Under the pieces are notes generated by a model. The model searched no databases. It was not told where the DNA came from and saw only the letters and a list, made by a program, of their open reading frames with translations. A DNA stretch of 64,000 nt from Actinomadura opuntiae (GTDB lineage Bacteria; Actinomycetota; Actinomycetes; Streptosporangiales; Streptosporangiaceae). The first letter of the stretch is position 1. Each line of letters opens with the position of its first letter. The position numbers were made by a program, and so were the translations under genes. Below are positions 23,666 through 31,033 of this stretch, in pieces. Location: positions 164,883 through 228,882 of the forward strand of contig NZ_JASNWF010000020.1 of NCBI RefSeq assembly GCF_030283205.1, in the 5' to 3' direction.

Positions 23666-24622
23666 ATGACGGCAGAGCGACCGATGCCCACACAGGACGA
23701 CGTGCTCGGATACTTCGACACGCTGTCGAACTGGGGACGGTGGGGCGACGATGACGAGCTCGGCACTCTGAACCACATCACCGACGACGTCCGGCTGGCA
23801 GCGGCGCGGGCCGTGCGCCACGGCAGGAGCGTGTCGTGCGCGTGGGAGGTCGCCGTACCCGAGGAGATGGAGCGGTCGACGACGACATGCCCGTGCGCCG
23901 CCGACATGCCAGGTGCCGAAAACATGCCGCTGCCCGGATTCCGTAACGACCGGCACTGGGGCTATTCGAACGAGCACCTCGGCATCACGTTCCACGGCAA
24001 CACCATCACCCACATCGACTCGCCCTGCCACATCTACTGGGACGGCACGATGTACAACGGGCGGTCGCACTCGTTGGTCGACGCCGCAACGGGATCGGCG
24101 TGGGGCGCCGTCACGGCCGCGGCGAACGGAATCATCACGCGTGGTGTCCTGCTGGACATCGCGAAGGTCCGCGATGTGCCGTGGTTGGAACCGGGGCAGG
24201 GCGTGCATCCCGACGATCTCGAGGAGGCCGAGCGCCGCCAGGGCGTGCGGGTGCGGCCCGGTGACGCAGTACTCCTGCGGACCGGCTACGGCCGCGTCCG
24301 TCACGAGGCCGGTGAGGCCGGCGGTTTCACCCAGGCCGGCTGGCATGCGTCCTGCTTGCCGTGGCTGCATGAACGCCAGGTCGCGCTGATCGCCGCTGAC
24401 ACGCCCCAGGACGTTCAGCCGTCGGGATACGAAGACCTGGCGATGCCGGTGCACACCGTGGGCCTCGTCGCGATGGGCCTATGGCTGGTCGACAACTGCG
24501 ACCTGGAGGCGTGCGCGACGACCGCCGCCGAACTCGGCCAGTGGGACTTCCACCTCGCAGTCGCGCCGGTCCGCTTCGCCGGCACGTCCGGCAGCCCGGT
24601 CAACCCGATCGCCACATTCTGA
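23666..24622 (+). CDS. cyclase-family (kynurenine-formamidase-like) hydrolase
   Basis: Metal-dependent hydrolase of 318 residues in the family that includes bacterial kynurenine formamidase and isatin hydrolase. The metal-binding signature appears as FHGNTITHIDSPCHIYW near residue 110, a variant of HxGTHxDxPxH with Asn in place of Thr's neighbour Gly. RPGDAVLLRTGYG and LIAADTPQDVQPSG are further family blocks. GGAGGAG lies 11 bases before ATG 23666. An intervening ATG at 23658 opens only a three-codon frame whose TGA overlaps the start. The gene is intact although its neighbours are broken, and its GC content looks slightly lower than that of the core genes. The substrate is unknown. Confidence 0.85.
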   Translation: MTAERPMPTQDDVLGYFDTLSNWGRWGDDDELGTLNHITDDVRLAAARAVRHGRSVSCAWEVAVPEEMERSTTTCPCAADMPGAENMPLPGFRNDRHWGYSNEHLGITFHGNTITHIDSPCHIYWDGTMYNGRSHSLVDAATGSAWGAVTAAANGIITRGVLLDIAKVRDVPWLEPGQGVHPDDLEEAERRQGVRVRPGDAVLLRTGYGRVRHEAGEAGGFTQAGWHASCLPWLHERQVALIAADTPQDVQPSGYEDLAMPVHTVGLVAMGLWLVDNCDLEACATTAAELGQWDFHLAVAPVRFAGTSGSPVNPIATF

Positions 24623-24645
24623 CCGCAGGACTCGCGTCCGATCCC

Positions 24646-24800
24646 TCATGCGTATCTGCTGCGCGGCACGTCGAGGATCACGTCCACCAACGCGCGGCGG
24701 GTATGCCTCTCCGGCTGGCGTCTGGTCTGTGCTTTGGCAGCAGTAGTTCGAGTGGAGCCCATTGCTTGTCGCTTGTGTCTTGAGTCACCCAGACGCGCTG
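24646..24800 (-). pseudogene. N-terminal remnant of an IS5-family transposase
   Basis: Reading leftward, the sequence encodes VTQDTSDKQWAPLELLLP, KHRPD and RRGIPA, followed after a frame change by RALVDVILDVPRSRYA and a stop. This matches the opening of IS5-type transposases (T/SDEQWAxLEPLLP, then RRxLxDxILxVxRxG). No complete downstream domain follows, so this is a fragment. It lies outside the inverted repeat pair. Confidence 0.7.
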
Positions 24801-24868
24801 ATCCTTCACGCTCCTAGAGTTGGCGCGGGCATTCGGGACGGGTGCAAGCACGTTTGGGGCAGAGGCGA

Positions 24869-25055
24869 GGGGTTGGCCGTGCGGTGGGGTGGCGCTGGCG
24901 TACGGGGCCGCCCCTCCAAAGTCAAGGGCGCCTTCGGCGTCGCTTCGCGATGGACTTCGTCCACCCTTGACTTTGGAGCCTCTGCGGCCCCTGAGGCAGC
25001 GCCAAAGGGGCAGGCTCCGCCTGCCCCGCCCGGGTCGCGCCACCCCACCGCCCCC
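24869..25055 (+). repeat. 187-bp inverted repeat, left copy, with multi-hairpin core
   Basis: This segment is identical, as reverse complement, to 27329-27515. Within it, 24882-25050 has perfect 14-bp ends (CGGTGGGGTGGCGC and its complement). Nested stems follow: GGCGCTG/CAGCGCC (24891-24897 with 24997-25003), GGGGCCGC/GCGGCCCC (24904-24911 with 24984-24991) and a 15-bp stem 24914-24928 with 24964-24978. That stem is filled exactly by three hairpins with TTC loops: 24929-24939, 24940-24950 and 24951-24963. A further 9-bp hairpin with a 3-base loop is at 25007-25027. On the opposite strand the loops are GAA closed by C-G pairs. Frames through it carry no recognisable protein. It looks like a mobile or structural non-coding element. 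Confidence 0.95.
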
Positions 25056-25205
25056 ATCCGTACGCGTGCTCGACAAACCACCCCAAAGGAACAATTCGCC
25101 GACCAGGTAAAGGCGGGGGAATTCAGGGCGCACTGAGCAATATTTTTCCACTGATCAGCAAAGAAGAAGCCCTCCTCTCGGCGCGCAATTGTCGGTCACT
25201 TGGGG

Positions 25206-25211
25206 TACACT
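25206..25211 (+). promoter_or_regulatory. -10 element for a probably leaderless HNH nuclease mRNA
   Basis: TACACT lies 6 bases before ATG 25218, so transcription should start at or next to the start codon. It sits in an unusually AT-rich pocket (25130-25200). No good -35 is seen. Confidence 0.45.
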
Positions 25212-25217
25212 TTAGGT

Positions 25218-26492
25218 ATGCAGTCAGCGACGGTCGACCTTGAGGGCGCGTCCACCATGGAATTGGTGAACGCGCTCTCGACGATCGCCACTGAACTCGC
25301 CCAGCGAGAGGCTCCCGAATCGGCGGCAGCGTGTCTGGAACTGACCGAGGATCTGGCCGCCGCCTGCGATATGCAGGAAAGCGCCCTGGCCGGTTTCATC
25401 GGCCGCGTCGATGCCACCGGAGAGCAGCAACGCTGGGGATTTCCCTCCACGCGGGCATGGCTACGGTCGAGGCTGGGGATGCGGGAGAACCGTGCCAAGG
25501 AACGCCTCGTGTTGGCCCGGCAGCGCCATCGCCTGCCGCAGGTGACCGAGCGGCTCGTCTCCGGGGAACTGTCCTACGGCTACGCCGCCACCATCAGCGA
25601 CTCGGTCGCCCGCCTGGACGAGGAAGAGTGCGCCGAGGCCGAACGGACCCTGCTGGGGTTCGTCGACCAGGGCTTCTCACCGGGGAAGGTCGGCGTGTTC
25701 GGCAATCGCATCCGCGATGTCATCGCCGAGAACAACGGCACCGACCGCGAACCCGAGGACGCCAAGCGCGGTTACGCCAAGTCCTGGATCACCAGCTCCG
25801 GTTCGTTGGACGGCGGCCGGTACATCAAGGGGTGGCTGAACGCCGAGGATGCCGCGATCTGGGACGGCACGCTGGCTCCACTGGCCAAGCCGGCCGGGCC
25901 CGAGGACCACCGCGACGTCGCCGAGCGGACGGCGGCGGCGCTGTCGAGTGTGCTGTCGGGCGGCCACAAGGCCACCAAGGTCACCGTCATCTGCGACCTG
26001 GAGACCCTCACCGGCGGCAACGCTCCGGGCCGTCTCATCGACGGGACGCCGATCCCGGCCGAGCAGGTGCGCCGCATCGCTCTTGCGGCCGGTGTATCGC
26101 CGCTGATCCTGGGACGCGGCCACAACCCGCTGTACTTGGGGTACCGGGAGCGGTTCGCCAGCCCGGCCCAACGCCGGGTCTTGGAGACGCTGTATCCGAC
26201 GTGTGCGGTGCGGGAGTGTGAGATTCCGGGGACGTTGTGCGAGGTCGACCACGTCCACGGCTGGGCCTTGGGTCACAGTCCGACCGACATTGATCAGCTC
26301 ACGCTCACCTGCGGGTGGCACAACCGCTTCAAACACACCAGCCCACACCAGATCGGGATCAGCAAAGATCCCGACGGGCGGTATGTGTACCGGCTCCTGC
26401 CGCCACCCGACGCCAGGTCAAGAACCCGGACTGGAAATGGGCCACCGGGCGCACTCGGCCCACCCGACACCACCTTCGACTGGGCCGCATAA
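25218..26492 (+). CDS. DUF222-HNH endonuclease family protein (REP13E12-like)
   Basis: Protein of 424 residues with an N-terminal helical DUF222 domain and a C-terminal HNH nuclease domain, the family that includes mycobacterial REP13E12 repeat proteins. DUF222 runs from about residue 5 to 270 (FIGRVDATGEQQRWGFPSTRAW, GELSYGYAATISDSVARLDEEE). The HNH part is near residues 325-385: CAVRECEIPG, CEVDHVHGW with the catalytic Asp-His, LTLTCGWHNRFKH. All expected residues are present. Such genes are often multicopy and mobile, though their biology is poorly known. It is the only intact gene between the two 187-bp inverted repeats. The promoter suggests a leaderless message, and a strong hairpin follows the stop. 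Confidence 0.88.
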   Translation: MQSATVDLEGASTMELVNALSTIATELAQREAPESAAACLELTEDLAAACDMQESALAGFIGRVDATGEQQRWGFPSTRAWLRSRLGMRENRAKERLVLARQRHRLPQVTERLVSGELSYGYAATISDSVARLDEEECAEAERTLLGFVDQGFSPGKVGVFGNRIRDVIAENNGTDREPEDAKRGYAKSWITSSGSLDGGRYIKGWLNAEDAAIWDGTLAPLAKPAGPEDHRDVAERTAAALSSVLSGGHKATKVTVICDLETLTGGNAPGRLIDGTPIPAEQVRRIALAAGVSPLILGRGHNPLYLGYRERFASPAQRRVLETLYPTCAVRECEIPGTLCEVDHVHGWALGHSPTDIDQLTLTCGWHNRFKHTSPHQIGISKDPDGRYVYRLLPPPDARSRTRTGNGPPGALGPPDTTFDWAA

Positions 26493-26511
26493 CCACCCCA
26501 CCTCCACGCCA

Positions 26512-26551
26512 CCGGTTCGCCCGATCCGCCTTGGGATCTCGGGCGAACCGG
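26512..26551 (+). terminator. hairpin terminator of the HNH gene
   Basis: CCGGTTCGCCCGA (26512-26524) pairs perfectly with TCGGGCGAACCGG (26539-26551), a 13-bp stem with a 14-base loop, 20 bases after the HNH stop codon. There is no T-run, as is common in actinobacteria. Confidence 0.75.
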
Positions 26552-26869
26552 CATGCCCACATCGCCTACCCGCCCTCCACTGCTCCGTCAGCAGTGGGCG
26601 CGGCCAGGCCAGCAGAACCGGACCCCTCACCATTGCCTCGTCGCGGCGCGCGCGGCCCCACCGCGCTATACCGCCGCAGACCTCATCGCCCTTCACCAAC
26701 GGCACAGACAGGCCGCCCCTGAGGCAGCTCGAGCAGGGCGTATCTCAAAGGCAGGCCAGCCAGTCGTGACGGCGAGTTCGGGTCGGTGTTACCTGGCGCG
26801 GCAGTCCGGGCAGAAGTTGCGCGCGAGATCTTCTTCCTCGGCGACACCTGCGACGCCGAGGCCGCACAC
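26552..26869. other. no recognisable gene; degraded accessory DNA
   Basis: No frame here has a credible start, ribosome site or recognisable protein. On the minus strand a short zinc-ribbon-like tail (FCPDCRAR then stop at 26789) continues the frame of the transposase remnant and may be a fused scrap of another gene. Confidence 0.5.
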
Positions 26870-27215
26870 CGGATGCGCGTGGTGAACGCTGATGGCGGCG
26901 ATGCAGAGGACGCCCTCATACCGGGTGGTCACGGCACGGTGGCCCAGCTCGCACGACAGCGGCGGGCGTTCACCGCGACTGCCCTTGCCCCTGCTTCTTG
27001 CGGTTGCGGGCCTGGGCGGCCCTGGCCGCGATAGCGCAGCCGATCCTGCGTCTATGCAGGTAGGTGCGGTTGGCGCGGGAATCCGTTGGCCTTGTCGGCA
27101 CGGGCCCGGTCGGAACGGTTGCCAGGACGCTCCGGCCCGACACAGGGAACACGCTGATGCGCTCCAGGACGGCAGGGGGCCGCAGGAGTGGCGCGCCCAT
27201 CAGCTCCTTGGTCTC
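26870..27215 (-). pseudogene. C-terminal remnant of an IS5-family transposase, several frameshifts
   Basis: Reading leftward across three frames, the pieces are: PPAVLERISV; RVPCVGPERPGNRSDRARADKA; SRANRTYLHRRRIGCAI then QARNRKKQG; and RGERPP then HRAVTTRYEGVLCIAAI. They match, in order, the end of IS5-type transposases of actinobacteria (FEPVLExIRVPR, GPGRPRTRPDRVRADKAY, SRANRAYLRRRGI, NRKKRGSRGGRPP, HRAVATRYDKLAVRYEATVLVAAI). The third catalytic region is broken by frameshifts and a short deletion, so it is dead. It lies between the HNH gene and the right inverted repeat. Confidence 0.8.
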
Positions 27216-27328
27216 TCCTGAACGCAGGAAGGAAGGCGACCTGGCCCGACCTACCCTGCTCGGAGTGAGATCGGCACCTCATGCACGCTGGGCATGCTCT
27301 TCCGAGCTGCTTCTTGGTCCTCTGGTTC

Positions 27329-27515
27329 GGGGGCGGTGGGGTGGCGCGACCCGGGCGGGGCAGGCGGAGCCTGCCCCTTTGGCGCTGCCTCAGGGGCCGC
27401 AGAGGCTCCAAAGTCAAGGGTGGACGAAGTCCATCGCGAAGCGACGCCGAAGGCGCCCTTGACTTTGGAGGGGCGGCCCCGTACGCCAGCGCCACCCCAC
27501 CGCACGGCCAACCCC
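27329..27515 (-). repeat. 187-bp inverted repeat, right copy
   Basis: This is the exact reverse complement of 24869-25055, with 2,273 bp between the copies. The hairpin core falls at 27406-27470, where the + strand shows the GAA-loop hairpins (for example TGGAC-GAA-GTCCA at 27421-27433). The simple hairpin is at 27357-27377, and the 14-bp ends at 27334-27347 and 27489-27502. Similarity fades within about 20 bases outside the identical block. Confidence 0.95.
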
Positions 27516-27784
27516 ACCACCTCTGCCCTGAACACCCTTCTCTTCGTGTCCGTCCTCCCCGCCGCTGAATTTCTCCCCACTGGTCGGCACATCCCGCAAC
27601 GTGTTCCGTAATCGAGGCAGGGCGCGGGTGACCGATGTTGCGCGCGGGTCGGTGGCGAGGACGGCGAGGCAGGGCAGTCGCCGGGATTGTGGTTCCGGGC
27701 GAGTGGAGCGTTGCTCAGACAGGGGTCAACCAGGGCCGGAAGGACCACACCGAGCACAGGTCTGGCAGCCGTACAAAGACAGAG

Positions 27785-27818
27785 GCCGCCGGCGCGCGCG
27801 AAAGAGCGCGCCGGCGGC
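27785..27818 (-). terminator. hairpin terminator of the GSDH-LamG operon
   Basis: GCCGCCGGCGCGC (27785-27797) pairs with GCGCGCCGGCGGC (27806-27818) around an 8-base loop. It begins 19 bases past the stop codon of the leftward LamG gene. No T-run follows. Confidence 0.8.
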
Positions 27819-27836
27819 CAGAGCCGGAGGAGCGGG

Positions 27837-28778
27837 TCAGCGTTTGGCGATGCGGTATTGGAGGCGCGCCTCGCGGGGTGTGATGGCGCGGTCGAGGAAG
27901 GTCAGGCCGTCCATGCGGCAGTTGCAGGGGTTCTTCTCGCTGGTGTTCTGCGGGTAGCTGCCGCCGATCTTGATGCCGCGCGGGTCGGTGGCGGAGGTGA
28001 GGTGCGGGCTCGGCGTGCCCTGGAGCTTCCAGGGGTCGCCGGAGACGGTGTAGAAGCCGTCCACCGGCTCGCCGTCCTTGTAGAGCGCCATCGTGCCGGT
28101 GTCGTAGTCGAAGGTGGCGGCGAGGTGCACCCAGGTGTTCTGCGGCAGCAGCGACTGCCAGTCGTCGCTCGCGGCGAAGGTCTGCGAGCTGCCGCCGTCG
28201 AGGCGGCGGCCGAGGGCGACCAGGCGCAGGGTGCCGGAGACGTCGATGATCTCCAGCAGGGCGCGGACGGCGTGGCCGTCGGAGTCGCCGGTGAGGACGC
28301 CGATGAGGCCGACCGCGTTGTAGACGTCGTCGGGGTTCGCGGTGTTGGTGTTGGGGGACGGGTTGGTGCCGGTCATCTTGAACCAGCCGGCGACGGTGGC
28401 GCCGCGCGCGGCGTTGTAGGCGCGCAGGGACGGGACGCCGGACGCGGAGTAGACGCCGGCCTTCCAGTCGTCGTTGCCCGCCGTGGACGGGTTCACCTGG
28501 CCGAGCTGGATGGCGTGCCGGCGCGCGCCGTCCCGGACGCGCATCGCCGCGCCGCCGTTGATCAGGTCGATGGTGGTGCCGGAGCGGCCGAGGTCGCGTT
28601 CCTGGGCGGCGTTGCCGCGGACGGGATGCTCGAAGTCGTAGTAGGCGACGAGGTTCTTCTTCAAGGACGGGGCGACGCCCGGCGCCGGGGACGCCTGGGC
28701 GGGGGAGGCGAGTGAGGCGGCGACGACGGACGCGCCGAGCAGGGCGGTCGCGGCCGTGACGCGGCGGCGGAGCAGCAT
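27837..28778 (-). CDS. secreted LamG/concanavalin-like protein
   Basis: Exported protein of 313 residues. The Sec signal peptide has a basic start (MLLRRRV), a hydrophobic core and a likely cut after SPAQA near residue 29. The mature part is a LamG-type jelly roll: LVAYYDFEHPV at the start, ATVAGWFKMTG near 127, NTWVHLAATFDYDTGTMALYKDGE near 213, and the ending MDGLTFLDRAITPREARLQY. Such domains bind carbohydrates; no catalytic motif is evident. The gene follows the sugar dehydrogenase gene by 63 bases and is probably in the same LacI-controlled operon, so a role in binding extracellular glycans is a reasonable inference. Confidence 0.8.
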   Translation of the reverse strand: MLLRRRVTAATALLGASVVAASLASPAQASPAPGVAPSLKKNLVAYYDFEHPVRGNAAQERDLGRSGTTIDLINGGAAMRVRDGARRHAIQLGQVNPSTAGNDDWKAGVYSASGVPSLRAYNAARGATVAGWFKMTGTNPSPNTNTANPDDVYNAVGLIGVLTGDSDGHAVRALLEIIDVSGTLRLVALGRRLDGGSSQTFAASDDWQSLLPQNTWVHLAATFDYDTGTMALYKDGEPVDGFYTVSGDPWKLQGTPSPHLTSATDPRGIKIGGSYPQNTSEKNPCNCRMDGLTFLDRAITPREARLQYRIAKR

Positions 28779-28841
28779 GGAGGGTCTCCTTCCGGTGCCC
28801 CGGGGCGGGCGGGACCGCGCCCGCCCGCCCCGGAGAGGCCG

Positions 28842-30932
28842 TTACCGTGCCGGGTTCGCGTGGACGGTGAGGTCGCGGAGCCGTCCGATGTTGTCGAACG
28901 ATCCGAACCCGACGCGTCCCGAGGTGAAGGTCTTGTCGAGGGCGGTCATGGCGGGACGGGCGGAGCCGTCCACGTAGACCGCGATCTCGCCGGTGCCGGC
29001 GCAGTGGGTGACGCGGACGCGGTGCCAGTCGGCGTCGGTGATGGTCGGCGGGGCGCCGTGCGAGCGGTTGGCGTTCCACTGCTGGTCGATGCGCAGCCGG
29101 TCCGCTCCGTTGACGACGAAGATGCCGTTGTGCGGGTAGATGCTGTTGTCGGTGGACAGGTGCGCGTAGTAGAAGTGCGTGTCGTCCTGGTAGCCGAAGA
29201 CGATGATGACGTCCCGGTTGACGATGTCGACCGGAGTGTCGAGCCGCACCTCGGCGTCGATCTTCGACGAGCCGAGCACCGGCCCGGACTTCAGCACCGC
29301 GTACTCGAAGGGGCGGCGCGGCCCGGGGCGCTCGGAGCCGGCCTCGGCGAGGACGACCTCCTTACCGGGGAACCGCCACTTCGACGGGGTGACGGGGGCC
29401 CAGTTGTCGGCCGCCATGAGGCGGCTCTCGCGGATCTCGTTCGGGCGGCAGCCGGCGTAGCTCTTGGTGCCGACGACCTTCCAGATCTTGCCGTTGGCCT
29501 TGGCGAGCAGGTAGGGCTCGCCCTTGGCGTCCGAGCCGTAACGCAGGTCGACGCGGTCGTTGCCGGCGAGCTGCTTCATCGTGACGGGGTTGCCCTGGGT
29601 GTCGTAGGCCGCGAGCGAGTAGATCTGCGCGCGGTTCTTGCCGGCCGGGTCCCGCTTCATCTCCGACTCTTCGGTGTACATGAGCCGGCCGTCGACGATG
29701 TCGGTGAACAGGTACTTGCCGCGCAGGGCGGGGAGTGCGGCGCCGCGGTAGACGTATCCGCCGGAGATCGCGTGCCCGGTGTCGCTGGTGCAGTTCCAGT
29801 CGGCGGGCGGGTCGTGGTCGTAGGCGGCGACCGGGTAGTCGTAGTTGTTCTTCGCGTCGTCGGCGGGCAGCGGGTACAGGTGGCAGCGGTCGTCCTTGCG
29901 GAACGTGAACGCGCCCTCGCGCTCGCTCCAGCCGATGTTGTCGCCGGACTTCAGCTCGTGGATCGACTCGATCTCGTGCTCGCCGATGTGGGCGAGGAAC
30001 ATCCGGTGCGTGCCGCCGGTGTCCCAGCTGAAGCGGTGCGGGTCGCGCATGCCGTAGGCGAAGATCTCGCCGACCTTGCCGGACTGCCCGGCGAACGGGT
30101 TGTCGGCGGGGATGCCGTACTTGCCGTTGGCGGAGTCGTTCCCGGACGGGTCGATGCGCAGGATCTTGCCCTGCGGGACGCCGAGGTTCTGCGGGTCACC
30201 GCCGTTGTCGCCGACGTTGCCGTTGCCGCCGTCGCCGACCGACAGGTAGAGCTTGCCGTAGTCGGCGGAGCCGGGCTTGGCGTTGGGGTTGAAGTCGATC
30301 TGCTGCAGGTTGTGGATGCGGCCGGCGAAGCCGATGCGCAGCAGCTCGCGGTGGGTGCCGTGGAAGGTCTGCGCCTTCGGGTCGTCGGCGGTCCACTCGT
30401 CGACGACGCCGTGGAAGGCGGTCTTGGGCTGCGCGGTGAGGTCCGGCGTCTTGGTCGTGAGCGCGTTCCCGGCCTCGACGTGCGTGGTGTAGAACTTGCC
30501 GTTCTTCTTGAAGTCGGGGTGGAAGGCGACGAAACCGAAGCCCTGGCCGAGCCCCTGCGCGGAGAAGAAGTCGGGGAAGGCGGCCTTGACGTCGAGGTAG
30601 ACGTGCGACTTCCCGCTCTGCTTGTCGAGGAAGTACAGGTTGCCGTTCAGGTCCGGCACGTACAGCCGGCCCGAGTGGTCGGGCAGCTCACCGACGTAGT
30701 TGATGCGGTTCCAGCGGTCGAGCCGCGGGTCGGTGGGCGGTGCGGAGGGCTGCGACTTGGGCAGCTGGGCGACCTCCTTGAGCACCAGGCCGAGCCCGGA
30801 CGGGGCGGGGTCGTCGGGGATGGGGTCGAGGATCGGGGCGTCGTCGCGCGCCTGCGCACCGGCCGGCAGCACGGTGATCAGGGCGGCGAGCAGCGCCAGG
30901 GTCGTCAGCAGGCACCATCTCAGTCTTTGCAT
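28842..30932 (-). CDS. secreted glucose/sorbosone dehydrogenase-type protein with C-terminal lectin-like domain
   Basis: Exported protein of 696 residues. The signal peptide covers about residues 1-29 (WCLLTTLALLAALITVLPAGAQA). The body to about residue 440 is a six-bladed soluble aldose dehydrogenase propeller: GRLYVPDLNGNLYFLD, FVAFHPDF, GKILRIDPSGND, EIFAYGMRDPHRFSWD, GWSEREGAF, ISGGYVYRG. Such enzymes oxidise sugars with PQQ where the site is conserved. From about residue 480 a separate jelly-roll domain follows (FEYAVLKSGPVLGSSKIDAEV, WHRVRVTHCAGTGEIAVYVDG, GRVGFGSFDNIGRLRDL), similar to 3-keto-disaccharide hydrolase (DUF1080) domains. ATG 30932 fits the signal peptide. Paired LacI-type operators lie 49-74 bases upstream. 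Confidence 0.82.
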   Translation of the reverse strand: MQRLRWCLLTTLALLAALITVLPAGAQARDDAPILDPIPDDPAPSGLGLVLKEVAQLPKSQPSAPPTDPRLDRWNRINYVGELPDHSGRLYVPDLNGNLYFLDKQSGKSHVYLDVKAAFPDFFSAQGLGQGFGFVAFHPDFKKNGKFYTTHVEAGNALTTKTPDLTAQPKTAFHGVVDEWTADDPKAQTFHGTHRELLRIGFAGRIHNLQQIDFNPNAKPGSADYGKLYLSVGDGGNGNVGDNGGDPQNLGVPQGKILRIDPSGNDSANGKYGIPADNPFAGQSGKVGEIFAYGMRDPHRFSWDTGGTHRMFLAHIGEHEIESIHELKSGDNIGWSEREGAFTFRKDDRCHLYPLPADDAKNNYDYPVAAYDHDPPADWNCTSDTGHAISGGYVYRGAALPALRGKYLFTDIVDGRLMYTEESEMKRDPAGKNRAQIYSLAAYDTQGNPVTMKQLAGNDRVDLRYGSDAKGEPYLLAKANGKIWKVVGTKSYAGCRPNEIRESRLMAADNWAPVTPSKWRFPGKEVVLAEAGSERPGPRRPFEYAVLKSGPVLGSSKIDAEVRLDTPVDIVNRDVIIVFGYQDDTHFYYAHLSTDNSIYPHNGIFVVNGADRLRIDQQWNANRSHGAPPTITDADWHRVRVTHCAGTGEIAVYVDGSARPAMTALDKTFTSGRVGFGSFDNIGRLRDLTVHANPAR

Positions 30933-30980
30933 TTCCGGCCGTCCAAGGGTGGGGGGTCGGTTGGGGGACGGAGAGAACTG

Positions 30981-31006
30981 GAAAGCGCTTTCTGGAAGCG
31001 CTTTCA
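30981..31006. promoter_or_regulatory. tandem LacI-type operators upstream of the sugar dehydrogenase gene
   Basis: GAAAGCGCTTTC (30981-30992, perfect palindrome) and TGGAAGCGCTTTCA (30993-31006) have centres 13 bp apart. The same sequence and the same spacing recur at 38289-38313 beside the LacI-family gene, so that regulator is the likely ligand. Confidence 0.85.
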
Positions 31007-31033
31007 CGAACGTACGACCGGCGTCCGCCTCCG

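Noticed and set aside
24820..25110. Short frames giving similar proteins on the plus strand here and on the minus strand at 27052-27495
   Set aside because: The similarity is only the 187-bp inverted repeat being translated; the frames have no credible start or domain, and the repeat is better explained as a folded non-coding element.
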